From Litorimonas sp. (GTDB lineage Bacteria > Pseudomonadota > Alphaproteobacteria > Caulobacterales > Maricaulaceae), in assembly GCA_029936425.1 (NCBI GenBank), contig JAPYSU010000024.1, positions 1-33,957 on the forward strand: a stretch of DNA of 33,957 nucleotides. Direction: 5' to 3'. A program made the translations under genes and the position numbers. Under the pieces are notes generated by a model, which saw nothing but the letters and a program-made list of their open reading frames with translations, had not been told where the DNA came from and made no database searches. Shown in pieces: positions 1 through 6,018 of the stretch; position 1 is the stretch's first letter, and each line of letters opens with the position of its first letter.

Positions 1-338
1 GCCCAGACGAGCGTCCGCACCCACGGAACGCCGAACCAATAGATCGGCGCATATACAAGCCGGGCCCAGAAAAAGAGCGCCGCGCCCAGCGTCACTGTGC
101 TGCCCACGGCGCCGGTCTGTATGGCCGCCAAAGCCAGCGGGATGAACATCACCATGCCTTCGATCATATTCTGATTGGCCCGAGCGGCGCGGGCGACTTT
201 CGCGCTCGGCGCTTTCATATCATCGCGCGGGCCTGCCAGAGCGCCCAATCCGTAATGGGCGGTCGCAAACAGGGCTTGCACAAGAATCATGACAAAGAAC
301 AAGGCAACGCTGAGAAGCAGATAAGATAAAATTGACAT
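1..338 (-). CDS. MAPEG-family membrane protein, C-terminus cut by window edge
   Basis: About 112 residues are visible and the 3' end lies outside the window. The protein starts MSILSYLLLS with a hydrophobic first helix. It continues with the stretch ARAARANQNMIEGM followed by VMFIPLALAA, and then a second hydrophobic segment with FFWARLVYAPIYW. This asparagine- and arginine-rich loop between membrane helices is typical of the MAPEG family (membrane-associated eicosanoid and glutathione metabolism proteins). Bacterial members are inner-membrane proteins, mostly of unknown substrate. The start codon ATG (338-336) shares one base with the TAA stop of the upstream DUF3291 gene, so the two are probably translationally coupled and in one operon with pdhA. 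Family membership is fairly sure; a specific activity is not claimed. Confidence 0.85.
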   Translation of the reverse strand, partial: MSILSYLLLSVALFFVMILVQALFATAHYGLGALAGPRDDMKAPSAKVARAARANQNMIEGMVMFIPLALAAIQTGAVGSTVTLGAALFFWARLVYAPIYWFGVPWVRTLVW

Positions 339-826
339 TAGGCGCAGTCCTTTTTCGGAAATTGAGGCGTGATGGCCTGCCCCTTTTCATTAAAGGGAAC
401 GGCGAAAGAAAAAGCCGCAGGTGTTGATCCCTTGGCGCGGATCATATTCAGCTTGGCTTCCGCCTCGCTCAATGTCGGTATATGGCCGTCCTTAATCCAC
501 CAAAGCACCATATGCTCTGTGGGAATTCGGTTAAATGTCGGGCGTTCTTCGCGCATCACTTTCGTATGCGCTGTCTTGTAAACAAAATGAAAGAGGCTTT
601 CGATGTTGTCCCAAACGCTCATATTCACCAAAGTTGACGCGCCTAATCCCTCCATGCGCAGGGACAACGCGCCGTCTTCCGGCCCTTCATCCGTCAATCG
701 CCAGACGAAACCCGGCGCCCGGTCTGCGAGCGCATTGATCGCGTCAATACGCCCGGTAAACCCGGACATTTCGGGGGCGTCGGTCTCAAACCGCGCCTCA
801 GCGATATTGAGCTGGGCGAGCTGCAT
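338..826 (-). CDS. DUF3291 domain protein
   Basis: A 162-residue protein beginning MQLAQLNIAEARF, the usual N-terminus of DUF3291 proteins. An in-frame ATG lies nine codons further upstream (853) but falls inside pdhA. I chose 826 because the family homology starts there and because the ATG overlaps the pdhA stop as TGATG, a classic coupling arrangement. Visible landmarks are the APEMSGF stretch near the N-terminus, PGFVWRL at about residues 38-44, a central SVWDNIESLFHFVY and a conserved-looking HMVLWWIKDGHIPT around residues 105-120. The fold resembles small ferredoxin-like (ABM-type) proteins, but the biochemical role is unknown. Position between pdhA and the MAPEG gene suggests cotranscription only and says nothing firm about function. 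Confidence 0.85.
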   Translation of the reverse strand: MQLAQLNIAEARFETDAPEMSGFTGRIDAINALADRAPGFVWRLTDEGPEDGALSLRMEGLGASTLVNMSVWDNIESLFHFVYKTAHTKVMREERPTFNRIPTEHMVLWWIKDGHIPTLSEAEAKLNMIRAKGSTPAAFSFAVPFNEKGQAITPQFPKKDCA

Positions 827-1866
827 CAGGCTTCCAGCAGAACATCCGTCCAAAGCTCTGACGGATCAGGCTCCGGCGAAGACTGCGCAAATTCTGCGGC
901 GTCGGCGATGATGGCTTTAATTTCCTTATCCAGAGCTTTGAGCTCGTCTTCATCCGCCCATTTCTTATCGAGCAATTGCTTTCGCACCGCATCAATAGGG
1001 TCACGTTCCGTTCGGGTTTTTGTTACTTCGTCGCGAGAGCGATATTTCGCCGGATCAGACATAGAATGACCGCGATAGCGATACGTCTTCATTTCTAAAA
1101 TCATTGGCCCCTTGCCGGACCGCGCATGTTTGATGGCTTTTGCGGCGGCGTCGCGCACTTCGAGGATATTCATGCCGTCAACCTGAATGCCCTCTATCTC
1201 GAAACTGCTCCCGCGTTTGTATAGTTCGGTTTCGGCAGACGACCGCTCAACAGAAGTCCCCATGGCGTATTGGTTGTTTTCAATCACGAAAACGACCGGC
1301 AAATCCCAGAGCTTGGCCATATTGAAGGTCTCATAAACCTGGCCTTGGTTGGACGCGCCGTCTCCAAAGAAAGCGAGACTCACCGCGCCATTGTCCAGAT
1401 ATTTATTGGCAAAACCAATTCCGGCGCCAATCGGAACCTGCGCGCCGACAATGCCGTGACCGCCGTAAAATTTCTTTTCGGTTGAAAACATGTGCATGGA
1501 GCCGCCCTTGCCTCGGGAATAGCCGCCTTCTCGGCCTGTCAGCTCGGCCATCACGCCTTTGCTTTCCATTCCGCAGGCGAGCATGTGACCATGATCCCGA
1601 TAGCCTGTGATCATCTGGTCCCCCTCTTCCATTGCGGCCTGGCAGCCAATGACGACCGCTTCCTGACCGATATAAAGGTGGCAGAAGCCCGCGATCTGGC
1701 CCATACCATAGAGCTGTCCGGCTTTTTCCTCGAACCGGCGGATCAAAAGCATTTCGCGGTAATAGCCAAGTAGCTCTTCCGCATTTGTTTTATGATTTGA
1801 CTTTTTCGCGGCAGGTTTTTTTGACGCTCTCTTTTTAGAGGCAGATTTACCGGATTTGGTCGCCAT
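826..1866 (-). CDS. pdhA: Pyruvate dehydrogenase E1 component, alpha subunit
   Basis: 346 residues. E1-alpha pairs with E1-beta to decarboxylate pyruvate with thiamine diphosphate (TPP) and acetylate lipoyl-E2 in the pyruvate dehydrogenase complex. The TPP motif runs from GDG (168-170) to NN (197-198). The E1-alpha active-site loop YRYRGHSMSDP is at about 262-272. The first 27 residues are a lysine/alanine/serine-rich extension ahead of the conserved core, which begins near LLGYYREMLLIRRFEEK. The open frame extends 21 codons further upstream, but the ATG at 1866 has a GAG-containing ribosome site (ATCGAGATCCC) and starts a natural N-terminus, so I use it. The E1-beta and E2 genes are not adjacent: DUF3291 and MAPEG genes follow instead, although pdhB could lie beyond the window edge. 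Confidence 0.97.
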   Translation of the reverse strand: MATKSGKSASKKRASKKPAAKKSNHKTNAEELLGYYREMLLIRRFEEKAGQLYGMGQIAGFCHLYIGQEAVVIGCQAAMEEGDQMITGYRDHGHMLACGMESKGVMAELTGREGGYSRGKGGSMHMFSTEKKFYGGHGIVGAQVPIGAGIGFANKYLDNGAVSLAFFGDGASNQGQVYETFNMAKLWDLPVVFVIENNQYAMGTSVERSSAETELYKRGSSFEIEGIQVDGMNILEVRDAAAKAIKHARSGKGPMILEMKTYRYRGHSMSDPAKYRSRDEVTKTRTERDPIDAVRKQLLDKKWADEDELKALDKEIKAIIADAAEFAQSSPEPDPSELWTDVLLEA

Positions 1867-1894
1867 AGGGATCTCGATAGTTTGGATACGAATT

Positions 1895-1913
1895 AAAAAA
1901 CGGCCAGAACCGT
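1895..1913 (-). terminator. Weak terminator-like hairpin after ftsB
   Basis: On the minus strand ACGG and CCGT form a 4-bp stem around TTCTGG, followed directly by six T residues. It lies between the ftsB stop and the pdhA start. The stem is short, so termination would be partial at best; ftsB and pdhA may still be cotranscribed. Confidence 0.3.
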
Positions 1914-1938
1914 CTGTCTTACGACACAATCACCAAAA

Positions 1939-2304
1939 TCAGCCCTTTGGGTCAAGCCAAATCGTCATATCCTTCGGATGTGAATAATGTAGTTTTTCTC
2001 GAGACAAGGCATCCAGAGCATCTAAATCCAGATGGGCAACATCGAGGGCGTCCACACGCCTCTCAAGTGCTAGGCGTTCTGACTTGATATTTTCAAGTCG
2101 GGATTTGAGCACGACAGCTTGATCTTCCTTATTCATCCAGTTCATCAGACCTTGTGAGCCGGAAAACGCATGAAAGGCAAGATAGGCATAAAGGATCATA
2201 ATCGCCATGACCGGCCACCGCACGCGGCGCGTAAAGGCCTGAAGAGCGACCAGGGGGCCAAAGCCCGGGGGTCGATCCGGCGTAATGGGCGGGACGTAGC
2301 GCAT
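1939..2304 (-). CDS. ftsB: FtsB/DivIC-type septum formation initiator
   Basis: 121 residues with the FtsB/DivIC layout. There is a short N-terminal cytoplasmic part (1-29), one transmembrane helix at about 30-48 (WPVMAIMILYAYLAFHAF), a periplasmic coiled coil at about 56-88 rich in K, E, R and L, and a short tail. Proteins of this family bind FtsL and FtsQ in the divisome and help activate septal peptidoglycan synthesis. The position between eno and pdhA is a familiar alphaproteobacterial arrangement and supports the call. The start at 2304 has a modest GGGG ribosome site. Upstream lie a perfect CtrA box and three GANTC sites (listed separately), so cell-cycle control is likely. Sequence conservation in this family is low, so the call rests on topology plus context. 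Confidence 0.88.
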   Translation of the reverse strand: MRYVPPITPDRPPGFGPLVALQAFTRRVRWPVMAIMILYAYLAFHAFSGSQGLMNWMNKEDQAVVLKSRLENIKSERLALERRVDALDVAHLDLDALDALSREKLHYSHPKDMTIWLDPKG

Positions 2305-2326
2305 ACCCCGATATTGCGGATCAGGG

Positions 2327-2341
2327 TTAAGACAGACTTAA
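2327..2341 (-). promoter_or_regulatory. CtrA-binding site upstream of ftsB
   Basis: On the minus strand the sequence is TTAA-GTCTGTC-TTAA followed by C, an exact match to the alphaproteobacterial CtrA consensus TTAA-N7-TTAAC. It ends 22 bases before the ftsB start codon. CtrA is the end point of the CckA-ChpT phosphorelay, and cckA is in this same window. Whether the site activates or represses cannot be told from position alone; being so close to the gene it may overlap the promoter core. Confidence 0.7.
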
Positions 2342-2368
2342 GACTCTCAAAGAATCAGACAAAGAATC
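2342..2368. promoter_or_regulatory. Cluster of three GANTC (CcrM) methylation sites
   Basis: GACTC at 2342-2346, GAATC at 2352-2356 and GAATC at 2364-2368 lie within 27 bp, directly abutting the CtrA box. The last two sit in a direct repeat of CAAAGAATCAG with a 12-base period. In Caulobacter-like bacteria GANTC is methylated by CcrM and promoters carrying it are read by GcrA. Three in 27 bp is far above the roughly one per 256 bp expected at random. Confidence 0.6.
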
Positions 2369-2400
2369 AGGCGTTTACGCACCCTATAGAGTAAGCCTGA

Positions 2401-3678
2401 TTAAAGCTTGAGAATGGAGCGGCCGGCATATTCGGCCATCTCGCCCAAACCTTCATTGATCCGCAAAAGCTGATTATATTTTGCCAGCCGGTCGGACCGC
2501 GCCAGAGACCCCGTTTTGATCTGACCGCAATTCGTCGCCACCGCGAGATCTGCAATCGTCGTATCAGAGGTTTCGCCGGACCGGTGACTCATCACAGCCG
2601 TATATCCAGCCCGATGCGCCATATCGACAGCGTCGAGTGTCTCGGAGAGAGTGCCGATTTGATTGACTTTGACCAGAATGGAATTGGCCGCGCCCATTTC
2701 GATACCGGTGCGCAGACGCTTCGGATTTGTGACAAACAGATCATCCCCGACCAGCTGAACCGATTTCCCGATACGCTCGTTCAGATTGACCCAACCTTCC
2801 CAATCATCTTCGGCCATGCCGTCTTCGATAGAAAAAATAGGATAGTCTTTGGTCAGTTTTGCCAGATAATCGACAAAATCCCCGGAAGAGAGCGTCGCGC
2901 CCTCTCCTTTCAAATGATATTTCTTGTCTTTGAAAAACTCGGTTGAAGCCACATCCAAGGCCAGCATAACGTCGCCGCCCGGTTTAAAACCGGCATCTTC
3001 CACTGCAGACATGATATAGTCCAGCGCGGAGCGCGTGGAGGCGAGGTTCGGCGCAAAACCGCCTTCATCGCCCACATTCGTATTATGTCCGTCAGATTTG
3101 AGTTTTGCTTTTAGACTGTGGAAAATTTCCGCGCCGGTTCGCAAGGCTTCCGGGAAGCTTTCTGCGCCGACGGGCATGACCATGAATTCTTGAACGTCGA
3201 TGGGGTTGTCCGCATGTTCGCCGCCATTGATGATATTCATCATGGGAACGGGCAGGATGCGCGCATTCGCGCCGCCGACATAGCGGTAAAGCGGTATTTC
3301 GAGAGAATCAGCCATAGCTTTGGCGACCGCAAGCGACACGCCGAGAGTCGCATTCGCGCCGAGACGGCCCTTGTTTTCAGTTCCGTCCAGTTCGATCAGG
3401 ATTTGATCAATGCCGCGTTGGTTTTCGGCTTCCAGACCTTCAAGCGTGTCAGCTATTTCTGTATTGATATTTTTAACGGCTTTGAGGACGCCCTTGCCGC
3501 CATAGCGTTTCTTGTCGCCGTCGCGAAGCTCAACCGCTTCATGGGCTCCCGTGGACGCGCCGCTCGGGACAGCCGCGCGGCCAAAAGCTCCGTCAATCAA
3601 TGTGACGTCAACTTCTAATGTGGGATTTCCACGACTGTCCAGGATTTCCCTGGCGAAAACTGTTTCGATCTCGACCAT
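2401..3678 (-). CDS. eno: Enolase (phosphopyruvate hydratase)
   Basis: 425 residues, full length. It interconverts 2-phosphoglycerate and phosphoenolpyruvate in glycolysis. Visible catalytic residues include E164 (DVQEF), E205 (GDEGGF), magnesium ligands D242 (LALDVAS), E285 (SIEDGM) and D312 (VGDDLF), catalytic base K337 (ILVKVNQ), and K388. The signature SHRSGETSDTTIADLAV is at 364-380. The ribosome site GGGAG precedes the ATG at a normal distance. The gene follows rpmF by only 37 bp on the same strand, so the two are probably cotranscribed, and precedes ftsB. No obvious intrinsic terminator follows it. Confidence 0.99.
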   Translation of the reverse strand: MVEIETVFAREILDSRGNPTLEVDVTLIDGAFGRAAVPSGASTGAHEAVELRDGDKKRYGGKGVLKAVKNINTEIADTLEGLEAENQRGIDQILIELDGTENKGRLGANATLGVSLAVAKAMADSLEIPLYRYVGGANARILPVPMMNIINGGEHADNPIDVQEFMVMPVGAESFPEALRTGAEIFHSLKAKLKSDGHNTNVGDEGGFAPNLASTRSALDYIMSAVEDAGFKPGGDVMLALDVASTEFFKDKKYHLKGEGATLSSGDFVDYLAKLTKDYPIFSIEDGMAEDDWEGWVNLNERIGKSVQLVGDDLFVTNPKRLRTGIEMGAANSILVKVNQIGTLSETLDAVDMAHRAGYTAVMSHRSGETSDTTIADLAVATNCGQIKTGSLARSDRLAKYNQLLRINEGLGEMAEYAGRSILKL

Positions 3679-3715
3679 GGGTATCTCCCGGCAGCTTATA
3701 CTTAATCAGAAAGAC

Positions 3716-3895
3716 TTAGTCTTTTGGGGTCAGAACCTGACGGCCCTTATACATACCGGATTTAAGGTCGATATGGTGTTGACGGCGAAGCTCTCCGCTG
3801 TCCTTGTCTTCGACATAGTTGACAGCCGTCAAAGCGTCATGAGCGCGGCGCATACCGCGACGGGAATTTGAAATTTTACTCTTAGGGACAGCCAT
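3716..3895 (-). CDS. rpmF: 50S ribosomal protein L32
   Basis: 59 residues starting MAVPKSKISNSRRGMRRAHD, the typical bL32 N-terminus, with YVEDKDSGELRRQHHIDL and a lysine-rich end. The usual zinc cysteines found in some bL32 proteins are absent, as in many alphaproteobacterial members. An in-frame ATG four codons upstream is rejected because a strong GGAGG site stands 5 bases before the ATG at 3895 and the family starts at MAVPK. It is the first gene of a probable rpmF-eno unit. Confidence 0.98.
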   Translation of the reverse strand: MAVPKSKISNSRRGMRRAHDALTAVNYVEDKDSGELRRQHHIDLKSGMYKGRQVLTPKD

Positions 3896-3921
3896 CAGGG
3901 CCTCCATTAAACCAATAACAA

Positions 3922-3946
3922 AGCGGCCTCACCTCTGTGAGCCGCT
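3922..3946 (-). promoter_or_regulatory. Hairpin upstream of rpmF
   Basis: AGCGGCCTCAC and GTGAGCCGCT form a 10-bp stem with a single bulged C and a CTCT loop (AGAG on the minus strand). It is 27 to 51 bases upstream of the rpmF start, in its likely leader, in the short gap between the divergent rpmF and deacetylase genes. It could be a leader hairpin acting on rpmF. The T run after it is weak, so a full terminator is unlikely. Confidence 0.4.
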
Positions 3947-4040
3947 GATTTGAACGCGCAATTAGCCGATTAGCCTTGCGACTTCAAGCGCAATATGTAG
4001 GCATTATAGGCTGTAATACATAATCGGCACGGCAGGGACC

Positions 4041-5066
4041 ATGAAAATCTACTATACAGACGACCATTTGGCTCATCACCCCAGGGCGGAACTTCACCGC
4101 GGAGAGATGGTGACGCCCCATGAAGGGCCGCACCGAATGGATCTGCTCATGGCCGGTATGAAACGCGCTGGGCTCACGGATTTCACCGCGCCGCCGGCAT
4201 TTGACCCTGCCTGTCTGGACGGCGTTCACACGGAGGATTATGTCCACTTCGTTCATACGGCTTGGGCCAGATGGAAAGACGCTGGATATGCGGGCGACGT
4301 CCTGCCCATGAGCTTTCCTTACAATCCCCGACGGGCCAAACCGCCGATCGAGATTGACGGCGCGGCCGGCTATTTCTGCAGCTCCGCCGACACGATGATT
4401 ACAGAAACAAGCTGGACCGCCCTTGCCTCCACCGCCGCTTGCGCTTTGGGAACCGTTAATTCGGTCGCAAAGGGCGAATCGGCTTTTGCCCTTATCCGTC
4501 CACCGGGCCATCATGCGGGGGCGGATTATATGTCGGGCTATTGCATCCTAAACAATGCGGCCATCGCGGCTCAGGCGCTTTTGAATAAGGGCGTGAACCG
4601 CGTCGCTATTTTGGACGTGGATTTTCATCACGGGAACGGCACACAGGATATTTTCTATGACCGAGACGATGTCCTCTTCGCCTCTCTTCACGGAGAGCCC
4701 GATCACCACTTCCCCTATTTCTGGGGACATAAAGATGAAAAAGGCGCGGGCAAAGGGGAAGGCTATACATTGAATTACCCCCTACCCGCAGGCACGCATT
4801 ATCCAACATGGAAAGAAGCCTTATTGGACGCGATAGCAAAAATCCGAAAGTTCAAACCAGACGCCCTCGTCGTCTCTCTCGGTGTGGACACTTTCGAGCG
4901 CGATCCCATCAGCAGCTTTAAATTAAAAGTCGAAGACTATCCGGCCTATGGCGCGGAAATCGCCAAGCTCGGCCTGCCCACCAGTTTTATCATGGAAGGC
5001 GGTTACGGCGTGCCGGAAATCGGAGATAACACCACCGGCGCCTTGAAGGGATTTATGGGAGGTTAG
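4041..5066 (+). CDS. Histone deacetylase-family hydrolase (acetylpolyamine amidohydrolase-like)
   Basis: 341 residues of the HDAC/AcuC/acetylpolyamine amidohydrolase superfamily, which removes acetyl groups from amines using zinc. The active-site HH pair is at 157-158 in RPPGHHAG. Zinc ligands are D194 and H196 in LDVDFHHGNG and D283 in LGVDTFERDP. The catalytic tyrosine is Y322 in MEGGYG. The segment SLHGEPDHHFPYFWGH with GAGKGEGYTLNYPLP resembles acetylpolyamine amidohydrolases more than eukaryotic HDACs, so acetylated polyamines or another small acetyl-amine are plausible substrates; this is inference. The ribosome site is weak (AGGGA close to the ATG). The 3' end overlaps the convergent DUF4262 gene by 14 bp. 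Confidence 0.92.
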   Translation: MKIYYTDDHLAHHPRAELHRGEMVTPHEGPHRMDLLMAGMKRAGLTDFTAPPAFDPACLDGVHTEDYVHFVHTAWARWKDAGYAGDVLPMSFPYNPRRAKPPIEIDGAAGYFCSSADTMITETSWTALASTAACALGTVNSVAKGESAFALIRPPGHHAGADYMSGYCILNNAAIAAQALLNKGVNRVAILDVDFHHGNGTQDIFYDRDDVLFASLHGEPDHHFPYFWGHKDEKGAGKGEGYTLNYPLPAGTHYPTWKEALLDAIAKIRKFKPDALVVSLGVDTFERDPISSFKLKVEDYPAYGAEIAKLGLPTSFIMEGGYGVPEIGDNTTGALKGFMGG

Positions 5067-5559
5067 GAAACCATAAAGGGGTTTGCGCTTTGATTACAGC
5101 CTCAGCGTCACCCTCTTCCCAAGGGTATTTTTTATCGACGACACCGGGCCAAACCATCTGAAACGCACGAAAATTGCTAATGTCACGTCCTGTATGTTTA
5201 TGATACCATACAGCTGAATTTAAATAGTTTTTGAAATAGTTGTCGGGATGCACCTCCTTGCTTACGCAAAGAAAATCTCCCTCCAGCAATTTAGGCCAAA
5301 CCTCGCCATCTGATGGAGTTTTTCCTGATGTTATCGCATGGAAAATATCCCAAATCATTCCATGCATTAAGTCTTTAGGGAGACCAAAAATTATAAAATC
5401 CGGACAAGATAGCGTAGTCGGAAAACCAATTGAATAGGTCAAGCTTGGGTTTTCTCCTTCAGGGTCAAATACGTGATTTGTCGAAAATCCATGCTCTCGG
5501 ATATGTTCAAGAATGTTTTTCTCAAATTTATTAACATCACCTTCGGATTTACTAGTCAT
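5053..5559 (-). CDS. DUF4262 domain protein, AT-rich
   Basis: 168 residues. It fits DUF4262: an N-terminal ILEHIREHGFSTNHVFDPEG, then LTYSIGFPTTLSCPDFIIFGLP, a middle LLEGDFLCVSKEV and an end with FQMVWPGVVDKKYPWEEG. The molecular function of this family is not known. The coding DNA is clearly AT-rich (a 60-base sample at 5341-5400 is 30% G+C), unlike its neighbours, which suggests recent acquisition. It starts 19 bases after the arfB stop and could be the tail of an alaS-arfB transcript. Its last 14 bases overlap the end of the convergent deacetylase gene and no terminator is visible between them. Confidence 0.85.
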   Translation of the reverse strand: MTSKSEGDVNKFEKNILEHIREHGFSTNHVFDPEGENPSLTYSIGFPTTLSCPDFIIFGLPKDLMHGMIWDIFHAITSGKTPSDGEVWPKLLEGDFLCVSKEVHPDNYFKNYLNSAVWYHKHTGRDISNFRAFQMVWPGVVDKKYPWEEGDAEAVIKAQTPLWFPNLP

Positions 5560-5578
5560 TCACAACTCTCTTCTTCAA

Positions 5579-6016
5579 CTACCACTTCGCGTCGCGGCTG
5601 ACTTTTCCTCTCAAAGCCTTCTTCTCGCCGCGTATTTTCTTGGCTTTCAATCGCCGCCTGACAGATCCCCGCGTCGGGCGGGTCGGCTTGCGTTTTTTCT
5701 CTTTTTTAAAAGCAGATTTAAGTAAATCCTTAAACCGTTTGAGCGCCTCATCCTGATTTCGCGCTTGTGAGCGGTGGTTTTGAGCCTTGATAATCACGAC
5801 CCCATTTTCGGAAATATGATTGTCAGAATAGGCAAACAAACGCGATTTCTGAGCTTTATTTAGAGCGTCCGATGCCGGGATATAAAAGCGCAGCTGGATA
5901 GCGGAAGACGTTTTATTGACGTGCTGACCGCCCGGCCCGGAGGCGCGGATCGCGGTCAGCTCTATCTCGCTCATCGGGATAGACAGACGCGGCGTTATAT
6001 ACAGCGCGTCAGGCAT
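5579..6016 (-). CDS. arfB: Alternative ribosome-rescue factor B (peptidyl-tRNA hydrolase ArfB/YaeJ)
   Basis: 145 residues. It carries the release-factor GGQ motif at 29-31 in RASGPGGQHVNK and a long basic C-terminal tail from about 105 (KKEKKRKPTRPTRGSVRRR). That tail is how ArfB enters the empty mRNA channel of stalled ribosomes. The GGQ then hydrolyses peptidyl-tRNA, giving tmRNA-independent rescue. There is no codon-recognition domain, as expected for ArfB and unlike RF1/RF2. It begins 2 bases after the alaS stop codon, so the pair is almost certainly cotranscribed. Confidence 0.95.
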   Translation of the reverse strand: MPDALYITPRLSIPMSEIELTAIRASGPGGQHVNKTSSAIQLRFYIPASDALNKAQKSRLFAYSDNHISENGVVIIKAQNHRSQARNQDEALKRFKDLLKSAFKKEKKRKPTRPTRGSVRRRLKAKKIRGEKKALRGKVSRDAKW

Positions 6017-6018
6017 GT

